The translations under genes were made by a program, and so were the position numbers. The notes beneath the pieces are model-generated. The model saw only the letters and a program-made list of their open reading frames with translations. It was not told the origin of the DNA and ran no database searches. Below are positions 1 to 6,995 of a stretch of DNA of 21,189 nt, in pieces (within the stretch, counting starts at the first letter, position 1; every line of letters starts with the position of its first letter). This stretch comes from JBOFLO01 sp051657905 (GTDB lineage Bacteria; Patescibacteriota; Gracilibacteria; UBA1369): NCBI GenBank assembly GCA_051657905.1, contig JBOFLO010000078.1, positions 1 to 21,189 on the forward strand. The letters run 5' to 3'.

Positions 1-1
1 T

Positions 2-481
2 ATGCAGCTTTTACAGGTGCGAGGTTTACTTGCGAAAAATGATGGGCAGTATCCGACTTTGCGCGTTAGTGAGGCTGGTCGCGACTTTTTGAAATATCGG
101 GAAAAGATTGCTTTAACAAGGCTTAGCGGAGTTCAGAAAATTCCGAAAATACGCAAAACTCAAACTAAAAATGTTAAAGGAATTTCTTCTCGAAAAGCGG
201 CGATGGATTTGGACTTCGATGCAATTTTGTTTGAGAAATTGCGGGCGTTAAGAAAAAACCTGGCTGATGAAAGGAATGTTCCACCGTTTATAATCTTTGG
301 CGATGTTTCATTGCGAGAAATGTGTCATTACTTTCCACGAAGTTTGGAAAGTTTTCAGAAAATTACCGGGGTGGGGGCGACTAAATTGGAACAATATGGG
401 GAGGATTTCTTGGGAGTAATTGAAAGTTACGTACATGAAAAAGGGCTGGAGGAAAAGATTATTCCAGCCCGATCGAAATAA
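2..481 (+). CDS. recQ: ATP-dependent DNA helicase RecQ, C-terminal part (partial)
   Basis: This is the 3' end of a RecQ-family 3'-5' DNA helicase used in recombination and repair; the helicase core lies off the left edge. The first ~45 visible residues (LLQVRGLL..., TLRVSEAGRDFL) match the end of the RQC winged-helix domain. After a basic linker, residues ~68-150 form an HRDC domain: FEKLRALRKNLADE, then PPFIIFGDVSLREM, then the helix-hairpin-like ITGVGATKLEQYG. HRDC domains bind DNA and help recognise structured substrates. It ends in TAA. The next gene is on the other strand, so recQ is probably the last gene of its transcript. The family call is firm from the RQC-HRDC order; the true length is unknown because the start is missing. 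Confidence 0.9.
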   Translation: MQLLQVRGLLAKNDGQYPTLRVSEAGRDFLKYREKIALTRLSGVQKIPKIRKTQTKNVKGISSRKAAMDLDFDAILFEKLRALRKNLADERNVPPFIIFGDVSLREMCHYFPRSLESFQKITGVGATKLEQYGEDFLGVIESYVHEKGLEEKIIPARSK

Positions 482-487
482 CTTAGA

Positions 488-553
488 TTATTTCTTTTTA
501 TCTTTCTTTGGTTTCTTCTTTTCCTTTTTTTGACCTGCGTTTCCTTTAGCCAT
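488..553 (-). CDS. 21-residue Lys-rich peptide
   Basis: A short ORF starting MAKGNAGQKKEK and ending KKDKKK; about half its residues are lysine. Very short basic proteins that begin MAKG/MASKG and carry KKPKK are recurrent in bacterial genomes as conserved hypotheticals (recalled, not searched). It lies between the 3' ends of recQ (+) and the methyltransferase (-). On the minus strand a TATAAT lies at 590-585, about 30 nt before the ATG, which supports transcription; no good -35 and no Shine-Dalgarno are visible. Function unknown; nucleic-acid binding would fit the charge. It could be a chance ORF. Confidence 0.45.
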   Translation of the reverse strand: MAKGNAGQKKEKKKPKKDKKK

Positions 554-584
554 GGTGGTTTTTGTTTATGGGATAACTGTATCT

Positions 585-590
585 ATTATA
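585..590 (-). promoter_or_regulatory. -10 box for the 21-residue peptide
   Basis: A perfect TATAAT on the minus strand, 31 nt before the ATG at 553. No convincing -35 hexamer is found 16-18 nt upstream, so this is a weak assignment. Confidence 0.3.
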
Positions 591-616
591 CAGCTTTAGT
601 CATTTAAAAATAATGA

Positions 617-2005
617 TTAATTTGCGAATAGCTTTTGTACAGGTTTAAATAATTTGTAGTTTTGGCTTTTGTTTGAGATAAGGCCTTGATTCCTATCAGT
701 AGCTAAAAATGCACCGGTTTTTATTACTGATAGCATTGTTTGTTCTACAACTGGAACTGATACTGCGTTTCCAAACTGTTTCATTGCTACTCGATAATTT
801 TCGTGTGGATTGAAAGTTTGTGGGAATCCTTGAAGGATTTTTGCTTCAGAAACGGTTATTTGACGATAATTCTTTTTTGAAAGGATTTCCTTTATGAAGT
901 TTTGTTTATATTCTTTTGGTGTAGTACCAGTAATTTGCTTTGTTGCTATAAAATCTTTTGTGCCAGTAGCTGTAAGGGTAGAGAAAATATGTGAATTAGG
1001 TAAATATATGCGATAAATATTGTTGATGCCTGCAGAATTTTTGGAATTGACTAGATCGAAAAGATTTTCTTTTGTTTTCCTTAAAATACCTTTTTTAATA
1101 AGTTCTTCTATTACAGATCTTTCCAAATTGGGTATTAGTTCTTTTAAATTGCTGAAACTCATTGGGTTTCCGTCTTTATCTCCATAGATTTTTTTCCTTC
1201 GATTTTTGAGAATAGTTAAACAGAGTTCTTTTTCTTCATTTGATGTTTGGATGATATCCCATGAATGAATTGTAGAATGGCCGTTTCGTGTATCACACAA
1301 GGTGAAGAAGTCGTTTAATTCATCTGTCTTTTGAAATTTATTTCTAGAGAATGGTACTTTCCCTCCAAACAATATACTTGGTGAAAGTTTTTGTTTTTTA
1401 GTTTCTAGAACTTCTAGATTGTCCAAAAATTCATGTAGTGGATGGGAGAGATTGTTTGATTCTGGAAATTGAAATGGAGTCATCAATCTCAGATCATTTC
1501 TTATGCCTACAAGAAAGATTCTTTCTCTATTTTGAGGTAATCCAAAGTCATAGGTATTTTGAACTTTATGGGAAACATTATATCCACAGTTAGTGAGTTC
1601 GCTAATGATAATATCTAAATTTGCTTGATTACGTGGATCAGATAGCCCTTTTACATTTTCAAAAATAAAAGCTTTTGGACGATTGGTTTTTACTAATCTT
1701 ATTGTGTCAAACCAGAGCTGGCCTCTGGGATCTTCAAAACCCCTCATTTTCCCGGCTACAGACCAGGATTGGCAAGGTACACCTCCTACAAGTACATCAC
1801 ATTGAGGTAACTTATCTAAATTTGTAATACTGCCAAACTCAATTTCGGTTGGATTTTGGAAATTCGCTTTATAAGTATTAGTTGCTTCCTTGTCAATTTC
1901 TGAAAAACCAATGCATTTACCGCCTAAATTTTCTAATGCAATTCGAAACCCACCAATTCCTGCAAAGAGATCAATGAAACTAAAATTGGCTTTGTTCTTG
2001 TGCAT
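617..2005 (-). CDS. DNA (cytosine-5-)-methyltransferase, type II R-M
   Basis: A 462-residue C5-cytosine DNA methyltransferase. Motifs appear in the family order: motif I FIDLFAGIGGF (residues 10-20, S-adenosylmethionine binding); motif IV GGVPCQSWS with catalytic Cys78; motif VI ENV (116-118); motif VIII QNRERIFLVG (158-167). A long target-recognition region spans ~190-375. Motif IX (TVSEAKILQGFP) and motif X (QFGNAVSVPVVEQ) follow near 385-420. It is complete, and all key residues are present. It is divergent from a restriction endonuclease gene 165 bp away, so it most likely protects the host at the site cut by that enzyme. The target sequence cannot be read from the protein. The AT-rich base composition of the pair suggests acquisition by transfer. 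Confidence 0.93.
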   Translation of the reverse strand: MHKNKANFSFIDLFAGIGGFRIALENLGGKCIGFSEIDKEATNTYKANFQNPTEIEFGSITNLDKLPQCDVLVGGVPCQSWSVAGKMRGFEDPRGQLWFDTIRLVKTNRPKAFIFENVKGLSDPRNQANLDIIISELTNCGYNVSHKVQNTYDFGLPQNRERIFLVGIRNDLRLMTPFQFPESNNLSHPLHEFLDNLEVLETKKQKLSPSILFGGKVPFSRNKFQKTDELNDFFTLCDTRNGHSTIHSWDIIQTSNEEKELCLTILKNRRKKIYGDKDGNPMSFSNLKELIPNLERSVIEELIKKGILRKTKENLFDLVNSKNSAGINNIYRIYLPNSHIFSTLTATGTKDFIATKQITGTTPKEYKQNFIKEILSKKNYRQITVSEAKILQGFPQTFNPHENYRVAMKQFGNAVSVPVVEQTMLSVIKTGAFLATDRNQGLISNKSQNYKLFKPVQKLFAN

Positions 2006-2028
2006 AAGTTTGGTGCTTAATTAATCTG

Positions 2029-2067
2029 ATTATATCAATTAGTTGAAAATTGTGTACCTTTTCAACT
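2029..2067. promoter_or_regulatory. Methyltransferase promoter with overlapping inverted repeat (possible operator)
   Basis: On the minus strand a perfect TATAAT (2034-2029) lies 24 nt before the methyltransferase ATG. Directly upstream, covering its -35 region, is a perfect inverted repeat: AGTTGAAAA (2041-2049), 9-nt spacer, TTTTCAACT (2059-2067). A second pair of complementary blocks, CAATTA and TAATTG, flanks it. This is the shape of a dimeric repressor or activator site, and could coordinate the divergent methyltransferase and nuclease genes. No controller protein gene is seen next to it, so binding by the methyltransferase itself or by a host regulator is possible. The operator role is inference. 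Confidence 0.45.
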
Positions 2068-2170
2068 GGATTAATTGTGATAAATTACTCAAGATTATCA
2101 ATTATTTATTTACAAAAGCTAGATATGATCTCATAATCAATTTATATTAGAATTAGAAGATTTACTTATT

Positions 2171-2890
2171 ATGATGACCAAAAAAGAAAGACAGGAAATT
2201 TTAGAAAAATTTAAGTTGTGGTTTAAAGATTCTTTAATAGTTAGTCATAAAAAGAATACTGAAAAGCTTGTTGATATAAATAAGTTTCAAATAAATCCCT
2301 TTTTACTTTATTACATAGCAAACTTCCTAAATGGCGATGCAAAGCCTGAATCATTAGCGAAAGCTTTGATTTATCCGAGAGTTTTGGGTACCTCAATCAC
2401 AACATCTTTTGGTACACAAATGCAGAGCTTTATTACGAAAGTGCTTTTGGCTTATGGCTCAACTACTAAGGGAATTGATATAGAGTTTGTTGATCAAATA
2501 GATGGAAGGAAGAAATATTGCCAGTTGAAGTCTGGCCCAAATGCAATAAATAGAGATGATGTGAAGACGATAACGGATCATTTTAAAGGTCTGAAAAATT
2601 TGGCTAGAACAAATGGTCTAAAGATTGATTTTCAAGATTTGGTGTTTTGTATGATTTATGGTGAAAATAATGAGAAGAATGCTTTCGTAAAAGAAGTTGA
2701 GAAAGAGTACACCATATTTATGGGTAAGGAGTTTTGGACAAGGTTTACGGGTGATGAGCATTTTTATAGAGATTTAATAAAGGTTGCGGGAGATGTAGCG
2801 AAAGAAGTTAATATGAAAGATGTTGTTGATGAGGTTGTTAAAACCTTGAGTGGGAAAATTGAAGAGCGTTTTAAAAATATTTCTTCATAA
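2171..2890 (+). CDS. Type II restriction endonuclease, PmeII-like
   Basis: A 239-residue protein whose central block (INPFLLYYIANFL..., YPRVLGTSITTSFGTQMQSFI, GSTTKGIDIEFVDQIDGRKKYCQLKSGPN) resembles the PmeII family of type II restriction endonucleases as I remember it. A PD-(D/E)xK-type active site is visible: D103 in GIDIEF, then Q118-L119-K120 in YCQLKSG. The second acidic position is Gln, a variant known in this fold. The C-terminal part (FMGKEFWTRFTGDEHFYRDLIKVAGDVAKE) is also family-like. It sits divergently beside a C5 methyltransferase, the usual partner. Two start codons are adjacent (ATG ATG at 2171 and 2174). Endonuclease identity is confident from motif plus context; the PmeII subfamily is less so. 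Confidence 0.82.
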   Translation: MMTKKERQEILEKFKLWFKDSLIVSHKKNTEKLVDINKFQINPFLLYYIANFLNGDAKPESLAKALIYPRVLGTSITTSFGTQMQSFITKVLLAYGSTTKGIDIEFVDQIDGRKKYCQLKSGPNAINRDDVKTITDHFKGLKNLARTNGLKIDFQDLVFCMIYGENNEKNAFVKEVEKEYTIFMGKEFWTRFTGDEHFYRDLIKVAGDVAKEVNMKDVVDEVVKTLSGKIEERFKNISS

Positions 2891-2929
2891 ATTTATATAA
2901 CTAAATTTATTAAAAAATTTGGATACTAT

Positions 2930-3436
2930 TTGGTGCTGCCAATTTTGATTGTTGGTGTTTTTATATTTGTTTTAAATATGCATCTGAATGATCTAGAGAA
3001 ATCTATTTCGGTTTCATCTACGCTGATTCAAGCATTAGCAATTTTTATTGGTGGTTTATGGGCTTATAATAAATTTGATTGGAGTAAGCGAGCTGAGAGT
3101 GCAATTAAGATTAAAGCGGTGCTTATGGAATATCAACAAATGCATAATGAAGCAGCGATGCAGTTTAGGGCTGATCAGCGTAATGGAAAAGAGGATATGG
3201 AGTGTTGGATGAACTATGCTATGAAAATGATTCCACCAAGAAATACTTGTGCATCAAAGATACATCTTTCGTGTTATCTTCCCAAAAAGTTAAGAAAAAG
3301 AATTTTTGATGTAGTTTTCTTGTCTTTAAATAAAGGTAGAGGCCCTCAAAATGAGGATATAGATAAGAATTGGAATGATTTTGGTAAAGAGATGGATCGT
3401 ATTAAAGAAGATTTGGATAATCTTGTTTCAAAATAG
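2930..3436 (+). CDS. Small membrane protein next to the R-M system
   Basis: About 168 residues. The N-terminus is a hydrophobic helix (VLPILIVGVFIFVLN). A second probable membrane helix lies around residues 30-48 (LIQALAIFIGGLWAYNKF), followed by a charged cytosolic tail of ~120 residues. There is no ATG: the nearest starts are TTG 2930 and GTG 2933, with no Shine-Dalgarno. The frame is the same as that of the endonuclease, whose TAA lies 39 nt upstream, and the frame stays open between (it would read a basic, aromatic lead-in). It is co-directional with the nuclease and probably on its mRNA. I recognise no family. A role linked to the R-M locus is only guilt by association. Confidence 0.6.
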   Translation: MVLPILIVGVFIFVLNMHLNDLEKSISVSSTLIQALAIFIGGLWAYNKFDWSKRAESAIKIKAVLMEYQQMHNEAAMQFRADQRNGKEDMECWMNYAMKMIPPRNTCASKIHLSCYLPKKLRKRIFDVVFLSLNKGRGPQNEDIDKNWNDFGKEMDRIKEDLDNLVSK

Positions 3437-3447
3437 AATAATGAATT

Positions 3448-3867
3448 TTATTTTTTCAACGACGTCTCAATCATCTCCTTCAAAACTTTCAAATCAACAT
3501 CTGCGAGTTTATTTATGTAGAGACAACCCACGCCAGTTTTGTGTTTGCCGAGTTTTTTGAGGGCGGGGTATTTGTTGATGTTCATGCTGAGGTAGAGGGA
3601 GAGGCTGGCTTTGCGGGGGGAGAAGCCGATTTTTAGCCAGTCTATTTCGCGGCCAGTGGCCGGGCTTTTGTAGCGGATGTTGCCGAAACCGATGATGGAG
3701 GGGCCCCACATTTTTGGCTGATCGCCGGTGGCTTTTTTCATCATTTCTAGAATTGTGAAACTGTCCTGGCGTTTTTGTTCATCGGGGACTTTGTTGAGGA
3801 AATCTTCAACGCTGGCGTTGGTTTCCTGGGTTTTGATTTTAACCAATTTGGATTTTTTTTCAGCCAT
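3448..3867 (-). CDS. DUF1801 domain protein
   Basis: A 139-residue cytosolic protein with the DUF1801 signature: DSFTILEMMKKATG, MWGPSIIGFGNIRYKSP, DWLKIGFSPRKASLSLYL, then KHKTGVGCLYINKLADVD. The domain is a small alpha/beta fold of unknown function (related to YdhG). It is the last gene of a minus-strand cluster, 17 nt after the DUF4256 gene, and ends convergently 11 bp from the membrane protein gene. The length is typical for the family, so the gene looks intact. Base composition is richer in GC than the R-M genes next door. Confidence 0.88.
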   Translation of the reverse strand: MAEKKSKLVKIKTQETNASVEDFLNKVPDEQKRQDSFTILEMMKKATGDQPKMWGPSIIGFGNIRYKSPATGREIDWLKIGFSPRKASLSLYLSMNINKYPALKKLGKHKTGVGCLYINKLADVDLKVLKEMIETSLKK

Positions 3868-3884
3868 GGGAAATTTTTTAAATT

Positions 3885-4442
3885 TTAAACATTTAATGAT
3901 CCACGGAAACCGCGGGCGGCGTAATAAGATTCGGCGCCATTATGATACAAGAAAACCGTGTCGTAGCGGCGATCGCAGAAGAAGGCGCCTCCACGTTTGC
4001 GAACTTCGGGAGTGGTTTTGATCCAGCTGGAAGTTTTTAAATCGAATTCTCCGACTGTTTGTAATTGGCGATATTGTTCTTCGGATAAAAGTTCAATGCC
4101 CATGTCTTCAGCCATTTTTACAGCGCTGTTTTTGGGTTTATTTTCTTTGCGAGACTTTAATGCCTGATCATCATAGCAAAAACTCCGGCGGCCTTTAGGG
4201 CTTTCTGCTGAGCAATCTACGAAAAGATATTGGTCGGATTTTTTGTCATAGGCAATTACATCCGGTTCGCCGTCGGTGCTTTCCATTTCATTGAGTGACC
4301 AAAGTTTGCCGGGATTTTTTTCTAATTTAGCTTGAACTTTTTCCCAAGCGAGGCCTTTGTGGCGATTCATATTTTTCTCAAAACGGGTTTGTAGAGTTTT
4401 GAGAAGGTTGGCGGATTGTTTTGGGGATAAATTTTTAGCCAT
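3885..4442 (-). CDS. DUF4256 domain protein
   Basis: A 185-residue protein matching DUF4256 over its whole length: an N-terminal helical part (LLKTLQTRFEKNMNRHKGLAWEKV), then SLNEMESTDGEPDVI, FVDCSAESPKGRRSFCYDDQAL, MAEDMGIELLSEEQYRQLQ, and the C-terminal GGAFFCDRRYDTVFLYHNGAESYYAARGFRG segment. Function is unknown. The ATG lies 2 nt after the stop of the DoxX-like gene, so translation is probably coupled. DUF4256, DUF1801 and DoxX-like genes are commonly found as neighbours in other bacteria (recalled). Confidence 0.88.
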   Translation of the reverse strand: MAKNLSPKQSANLLKTLQTRFEKNMNRHKGLAWEKVQAKLEKNPGKLWSLNEMESTDGEPDVIAYDKKSDQYLFVDCSAESPKGRRSFCYDDQALKSRKENKPKNSAVKMAEDMGIELLSEEQYRQLQTVGEFDLKTSSWIKTTPEVRKRGGAFFCDRRYDTVFLYHNGAESYYAARGFRGSLNV

Positions 4443-4444
4443 AA

Positions 4445-4828
4445 TTATTTATTGATTTGTGTAAGTTTGCGGCTGGCTGGGCGGAAGTACCAAGATGTAA
4501 TTGTTAGAACTAGCAATAGTGTTGCCGGCAAAACATCGATGATGCCTTGTCCTGCACCAAAATGAGAAAAAATTGCGCCTGTCATGGCGAAGAAAAATCC
4601 GGCGTAAGCCCATTCTTTTACCAAAGGGTATTTAGGTGCAAGAATTGCAATGGTTCCTAAAATTTTCCAAACACCTAAAATTATTAGGAAATAAGCTGGA
4701 TAACCTAGAACAGCCATCAAATCAACTTCAGCTGGGATTTGCATTATCTGAACTATTCCGGTGGAAACCATTCCTAAGGCGAGCCAAAGTGTGGCGATCC
4801 AGTAGATGATTTTGTGGGATTTTTTCAT
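4445..4828 (-). CDS. DoxX-like membrane protein
   Basis: 127 residues with four predicted membrane helices (about 8-28, 41-61, 71-89 and 98-116). The pattern IIYWIATLWLALGMVSTGIVQI, LGYPAYFLIILGVWKILGTIAIL, EWAYAGFFFAMTGAIFSHF is that of the DoxX/DoxX_2 superfamily. The founding member is a subunit of a thiosulfate:quinone oxidoreductase, but most members have no assigned reaction. It is the first gene of the three-gene minus-strand cluster. Complete; family-level call only. Confidence 0.87.
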   Translation of the reverse strand: MKKSHKIIYWIATLWLALGMVSTGIVQIMQIPAEVDLMAVLGYPAYFLIILGVWKILGTIAILAPKYPLVKEWAYAGFFFAMTGAIFSHFGAGQGIIDVLPATLLLVLTITSWYFRPASRKLTQINK

Positions 4829-4891
4829 AAGGGTTTATAAATAAATTGTTTGATTTATGATGCTATGTTTTGTGAAACGGGTCAATTAACT

Positions 4892-5182
4892 TTATTGTTT
4901 TGACTCAACCTCTCTATGACAATTAGCACAAAGTAACTGACATAAATCCAGTTCGGCTTTAACTTTTTCCCAGCTTCTGGTGTAACCTTTTTGAGAAATT
5001 CCAAAGTTTTTAATTTTCAGATGGTGATGAAATTCTAAGGCGTCCAAGCATTTGTTATAGCCACAAAGTTGGCATTTGCCGCCTTTGTATTCAATGGCTT
5101 TCAAACGTACGTTTTTTCTTCTCAATGCTACAGCTTTCTTCAAATATTCGGCGCGATCTGCATATGTTCTTTTGTCTTTCAT
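4892..5182 (-). CDS. Free-standing HNH endonuclease
   Basis: A 96-residue HNH-family nuclease. A basic N-terminal helix (YADRAEYLKKAVALRRKNVRLKAIEYKGG) leads to a zinc-ribbon pair C37xxC40, an LEFHHHLK block (His52-54, catalytic region), and C85-A-N-C88-H89-R-E, the second zinc pair and closing HNH residues. Such short HNH proteins are abundant and most have no known target. This one lies just downstream of the intron-containing tRNA-Asn on the same strand, separated by a terminator, which raises the possibility that it is or was an intron-mobility nuclease acting in trans. That link is inference; the nuclease fold is clear. Confidence 0.88.
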   Translation of the reverse strand: MKDKRTYADRAEYLKKAVALRRKNVRLKAIEYKGGKCQLCGYNKCLDALEFHHHLKIKNFGISQKGYTRSWEKVKAELDLCQLLCANCHREVESKQ

Positions 5183-5211
5183 GCATATTAGTTATTTGAA
5201 GAATTATAAAT

Positions 5212-5242
5212 AAAAAAAGCCTCTTTTTAAAAGGCTTTTTTA
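5212..5242 (-). terminator. Intrinsic terminator downstream of tRNA-Asn
   Basis: A GC-core hairpin AAAAAGCCT / AGGCTTTTT followed by a run of T on the minus strand, starting right after the CCA end of tRNA-Asn. The T-tract on the other strand is also good, so it may work in both directions. Confidence 0.8.
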
Positions 5243-5554
5243 TGGCTCCCCCGATTGGGCTCGAACCAATGACCTACCGGTTACACTTATTCTTATGTTT
5301 CCATAAGGCGTGGACTATATCTTCATCATGTCGCAAAAGGGTTGGAATTGCGATTTTAGATGCGTTGGTATCTAGTCTCTACGGCGCTCTCCTTAAATTA
5401 ATGAGGAGTTCCCTCGGTATTGGCATGCTTGGTGGATAATTGCTTATCGTCAAGTTTAGCTTTCACCGATATCCCAACGAGTTTCAACCTGGCTTTAACC
5501 AGGAAGCTGCGTTTATTGTCACAGCCGGTTGCTCTACCACTGAGCTACAGGGGA
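5243..5554 (-). tRNA. tRNA-Asn(GUU), interrupted by a group I intron
   Basis: Two exons fold into a complete cloverleaf. The 5' exon (5554-5521, 34 nt) gives acceptor TCCCCTG, D arm GCTC/GAGC and the 5' anticodon strand ACCGG plus CTGT. The 3' exon (5283-5243, 41 nt) gives TAA, CCGGT, variable AGGTC, T arm ATTGG/CCAAT around TTCGAGC, acceptor CGGGGGA, discriminator G and an encoded CCA. Joined, the anticodon loop is CTGTTAA, anticodon GTT, as in bacterial tRNA-Asn. The intron interrupts the anticodon between its second and third bases (35 and 36). The splice assignment is fixed by the U before the intron, the G at its end and the P1 pairing. The mature tRNA is 75 nt. Confidence 0.93.
5284..5520 (-). 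other. Group I intron in tRNA-Asn, 237 nt, no ORF
   Basis: A self-splicing intron by its signatures. P1: exon GGCUGU pairs with intron GCAGCU, placing the obligatory U-G wobble at the 5' splice site. P2: CCTGG/CCAGG. P4: CGGT in ATATCGGTGAAAG with ACCG in AATACCGAGGG. P6: CTCCT/AGGAG. The R element of P7 is GTAGAGACTAGATACC and the S element is AAGATATAGTCC, the classical P7 pair. P9 is CTTATG-GAAA-CATAAG with a GNRA loop. The last intron base is G. It is compact like the tRNA introns of subgroup IC3, and encodes no homing nuclease; an HNH gene lies ~100 nt downstream of the intron. Confidence 0.92.
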
Positions 5555-5575
5555 ATATGTGGTTTGAATTGTCAA

Positions 5576-5617
5576 AACTCTTTTAAGTGACTAAAGAGTT
5601 GCTTAACCGATTTAAGC
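5576..5617 (-). terminator. Two hairpins after the Trm11-like gene
   Basis: On the minus strand, reading from the end of the methyltransferase gene, come GCTTAA/TTAAGC (5617-5601, 5-nt loop) and AACTCTTT/AAAGAGTT (5600-5576, 9-nt loop). The second is followed by TTTT only in part (AGAGTTTTGAC), so termination would be moderate. They separate the methyltransferase gene from tRNA-Asn, and could also be tRNA processing signals. Confidence 0.45.
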
Positions 5618-5669
5618 GGAATAAATATAACAAATAATTTCCAATTTACAATCTTTTTTCTGATTTCGG

Positions 5670-6926
5670 CTATTTCGGCGGATTGTAGTGGAATTTATAG
5701 ATGGCGCGGCAGACGATTTGGTCTGGGCGTTCGTATAATAAGGAGTCCTGGGGTGGGGTGTAGAGTTTTAGTTGGTTGATTAGGTCCTGGTCGAGTAGGG
5801 GTTGGGCTTGGAAGCCGAGTTTTTCGATTTTGTTGATGAGGCCGGGGACTTCCATGATGCGGTTTTCTAATCTGTAGGCCAAAAGGGAGACTACTATTGG
5901 AGTGGAGCCGGGGATGAATTGAGCGAGGTTTTCGAAAAAGCCGAGGATGAGGTTTTCTAAATTGTAGAAAGTTTTTTCGACGTTTTCTGGCTTGGGGATT
6001 GTGGAAACTGGGGGGCCGAGGAAGGTTTCGCTGACAATGGCAGAAGGGGAGGCGGAGAAATCGCTTTCATTGATGTAGGCGGCGTCTCTTTCGAAAATGT
6101 GATTTTTGAAATCTGGGAGTTGGAAGGCGTCTTTAAGCCAGTCGAGGTTTTTTTGCGTGTGATTGACCATGGCGGGTTCGATGTCGGAGCCTTCGACGGA
6201 AAAGCCCATGAGGGCGGCTTCCATTAAAATAGTTCCTAGTCCGCAGAAGGGATCATATACTGTTAAATCTGCTGGGTTGGCAGTCCAATCTTTGTTAATT
6301 CCGCTCAAGTTAATCATGATTTGGGAGAGTTTTGGAGGGAGCATGCCAACTCTTGGGTCGCGGCCGGGGCGTTGAATGTCGCGGAAGGTGTAGGCGTCAA
6401 TGTCCTGAAGGGCTACGGTTTTTCCGTAAAAGATTTGTTTGTTGAAGCGCATTGCCACTAATTCGGTGGATTTGGTGGGGACTTTCTCACCTTTGAGGGC
6501 AGCCAGGGCTGGGTTTTGGAAATCTTTATTGAGAAAGCGAGGTTTGATGCCTTGTTCGGTTAGAGAATTTTTAGTTAAAATTAAGGCGGATTTTAGAATT
6601 CCTTCATCTCTTTTGTCTAAATTTTCAGTGGATACAGCGAAACGTACTTTACTTTCTGCTCCTTTAAATAATCTCAAAGCCAGTTTGGCGATATTCTTGG
6701 GAATTAACTGCAAATCCAGGCCGGAGAAATCTTCAATTTGAATGATTTTGATACTTCCGCCGAGGATGTTTAGTAAATGCTGAGGATTTTCCAGAGGTTC
6801 CAAGAGTTTTACTAAAAGACAATTTCCGGACATTTCCTGAAATTGGGTTGAATTGGGCAATACTGCAGCCAATTCGGCAAGGGACAACCAAGGTTTTCTT
6901 CCTAGAATAAAGGCGTATTGATGCAT
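5670..6926 (-). CDS. Trm11-like class I SAM-dependent RNA methyltransferase
   Basis: 418 residues. The N-terminal ~170 residues are diverged and in the place of a THUMP-type RNA-binding region. Then comes RDIQRPGRDPRVGMLPPKLSQIMINL (182-207), a segment typical of the Trm11/Trm-G10 group. The SAM motif I is YDPFCGLGT (224-232), followed by EGSDIEP (245-251). The substrate motif is SETFLGPP (299-306) instead of a plain D/N-PPY, a form I associate with Trm11-like proteins. The likely reaction is N2-methylation of guanosine 10 in tRNA; the tRNA target is by homology. It lies just upstream of tRNA-Asn on the same strand. The methyltransferase fold is certain, the exact tRNA position is not. Confidence 0.82.
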   Translation of the reverse strand: MHQYAFILGRKPWLSLAELAAVLPNSTQFQEMSGNCLLVKLLEPLENPQHLLNILGGSIKIIQIEDFSGLDLQLIPKNIAKLALRLFKGAESKVRFAVSTENLDKRDEGILKSALILTKNSLTEQGIKPRFLNKDFQNPALAALKGEKVPTKSTELVAMRFNKQIFYGKTVALQDIDAYTFRDIQRPGRDPRVGMLPPKLSQIMINLSGINKDWTANPADLTVYDPFCGLGTILMEAALMGFSVEGSDIEPAMVNHTQKNLDWLKDAFQLPDFKNHIFERDAAYINESDFSASPSAIVSETFLGPPVSTIPKPENVEKTFYNLENLILGFFENLAQFIPGSTPIVVSLLAYRLENRIMEVPGLINKIEKLGFQAQPLLDQDLINQLKLYTPPQDSLLYERPDQIVCRAIYKFHYNPPK

Positions 6927-6956
6927 TTGAGTTTCCTGATGGACAAAAAAGTAAAA

Positions 6957-6985
6957 TTGTTGGCTGTATCTTCTATTTTTATAGT
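6957..6985 (+). promoter_or_regulatory. Sigma70-type promoter with near-zero leader
   Basis: TTGTTG (6957-6962), 17-nt spacer, TATAGT (6980-6985). The expected start point (about 6991-6993) is only 3-5 nt before ATG 6996, so the mRNA would be essentially leaderless. This favours 6996 over upstream ATGs at 6918 and 6939 as the start of the next gene. Confidence 0.6.
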
Positions 6986-6995
6986 AAAAAAAGCA

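Noticed and set aside
5242..5439. Plus-strand ORF starting MAPPIGLEPMTYRL
   Set aside because: It is the antisense reading of the tRNA-Asn 3' exon and intron, a well-known kind of false protein.
5283..5521. Alternative splice joint giving anticodon TGT (tRNA-Thr)
   Set aside because: Splitting after CT and before TGTAA also leaves a 7-nt loop, but the P1 pairing GGCUGU/GCAGCU and the similarity to bacterial tRNA-Asn (CTGTTAA) support GTT.
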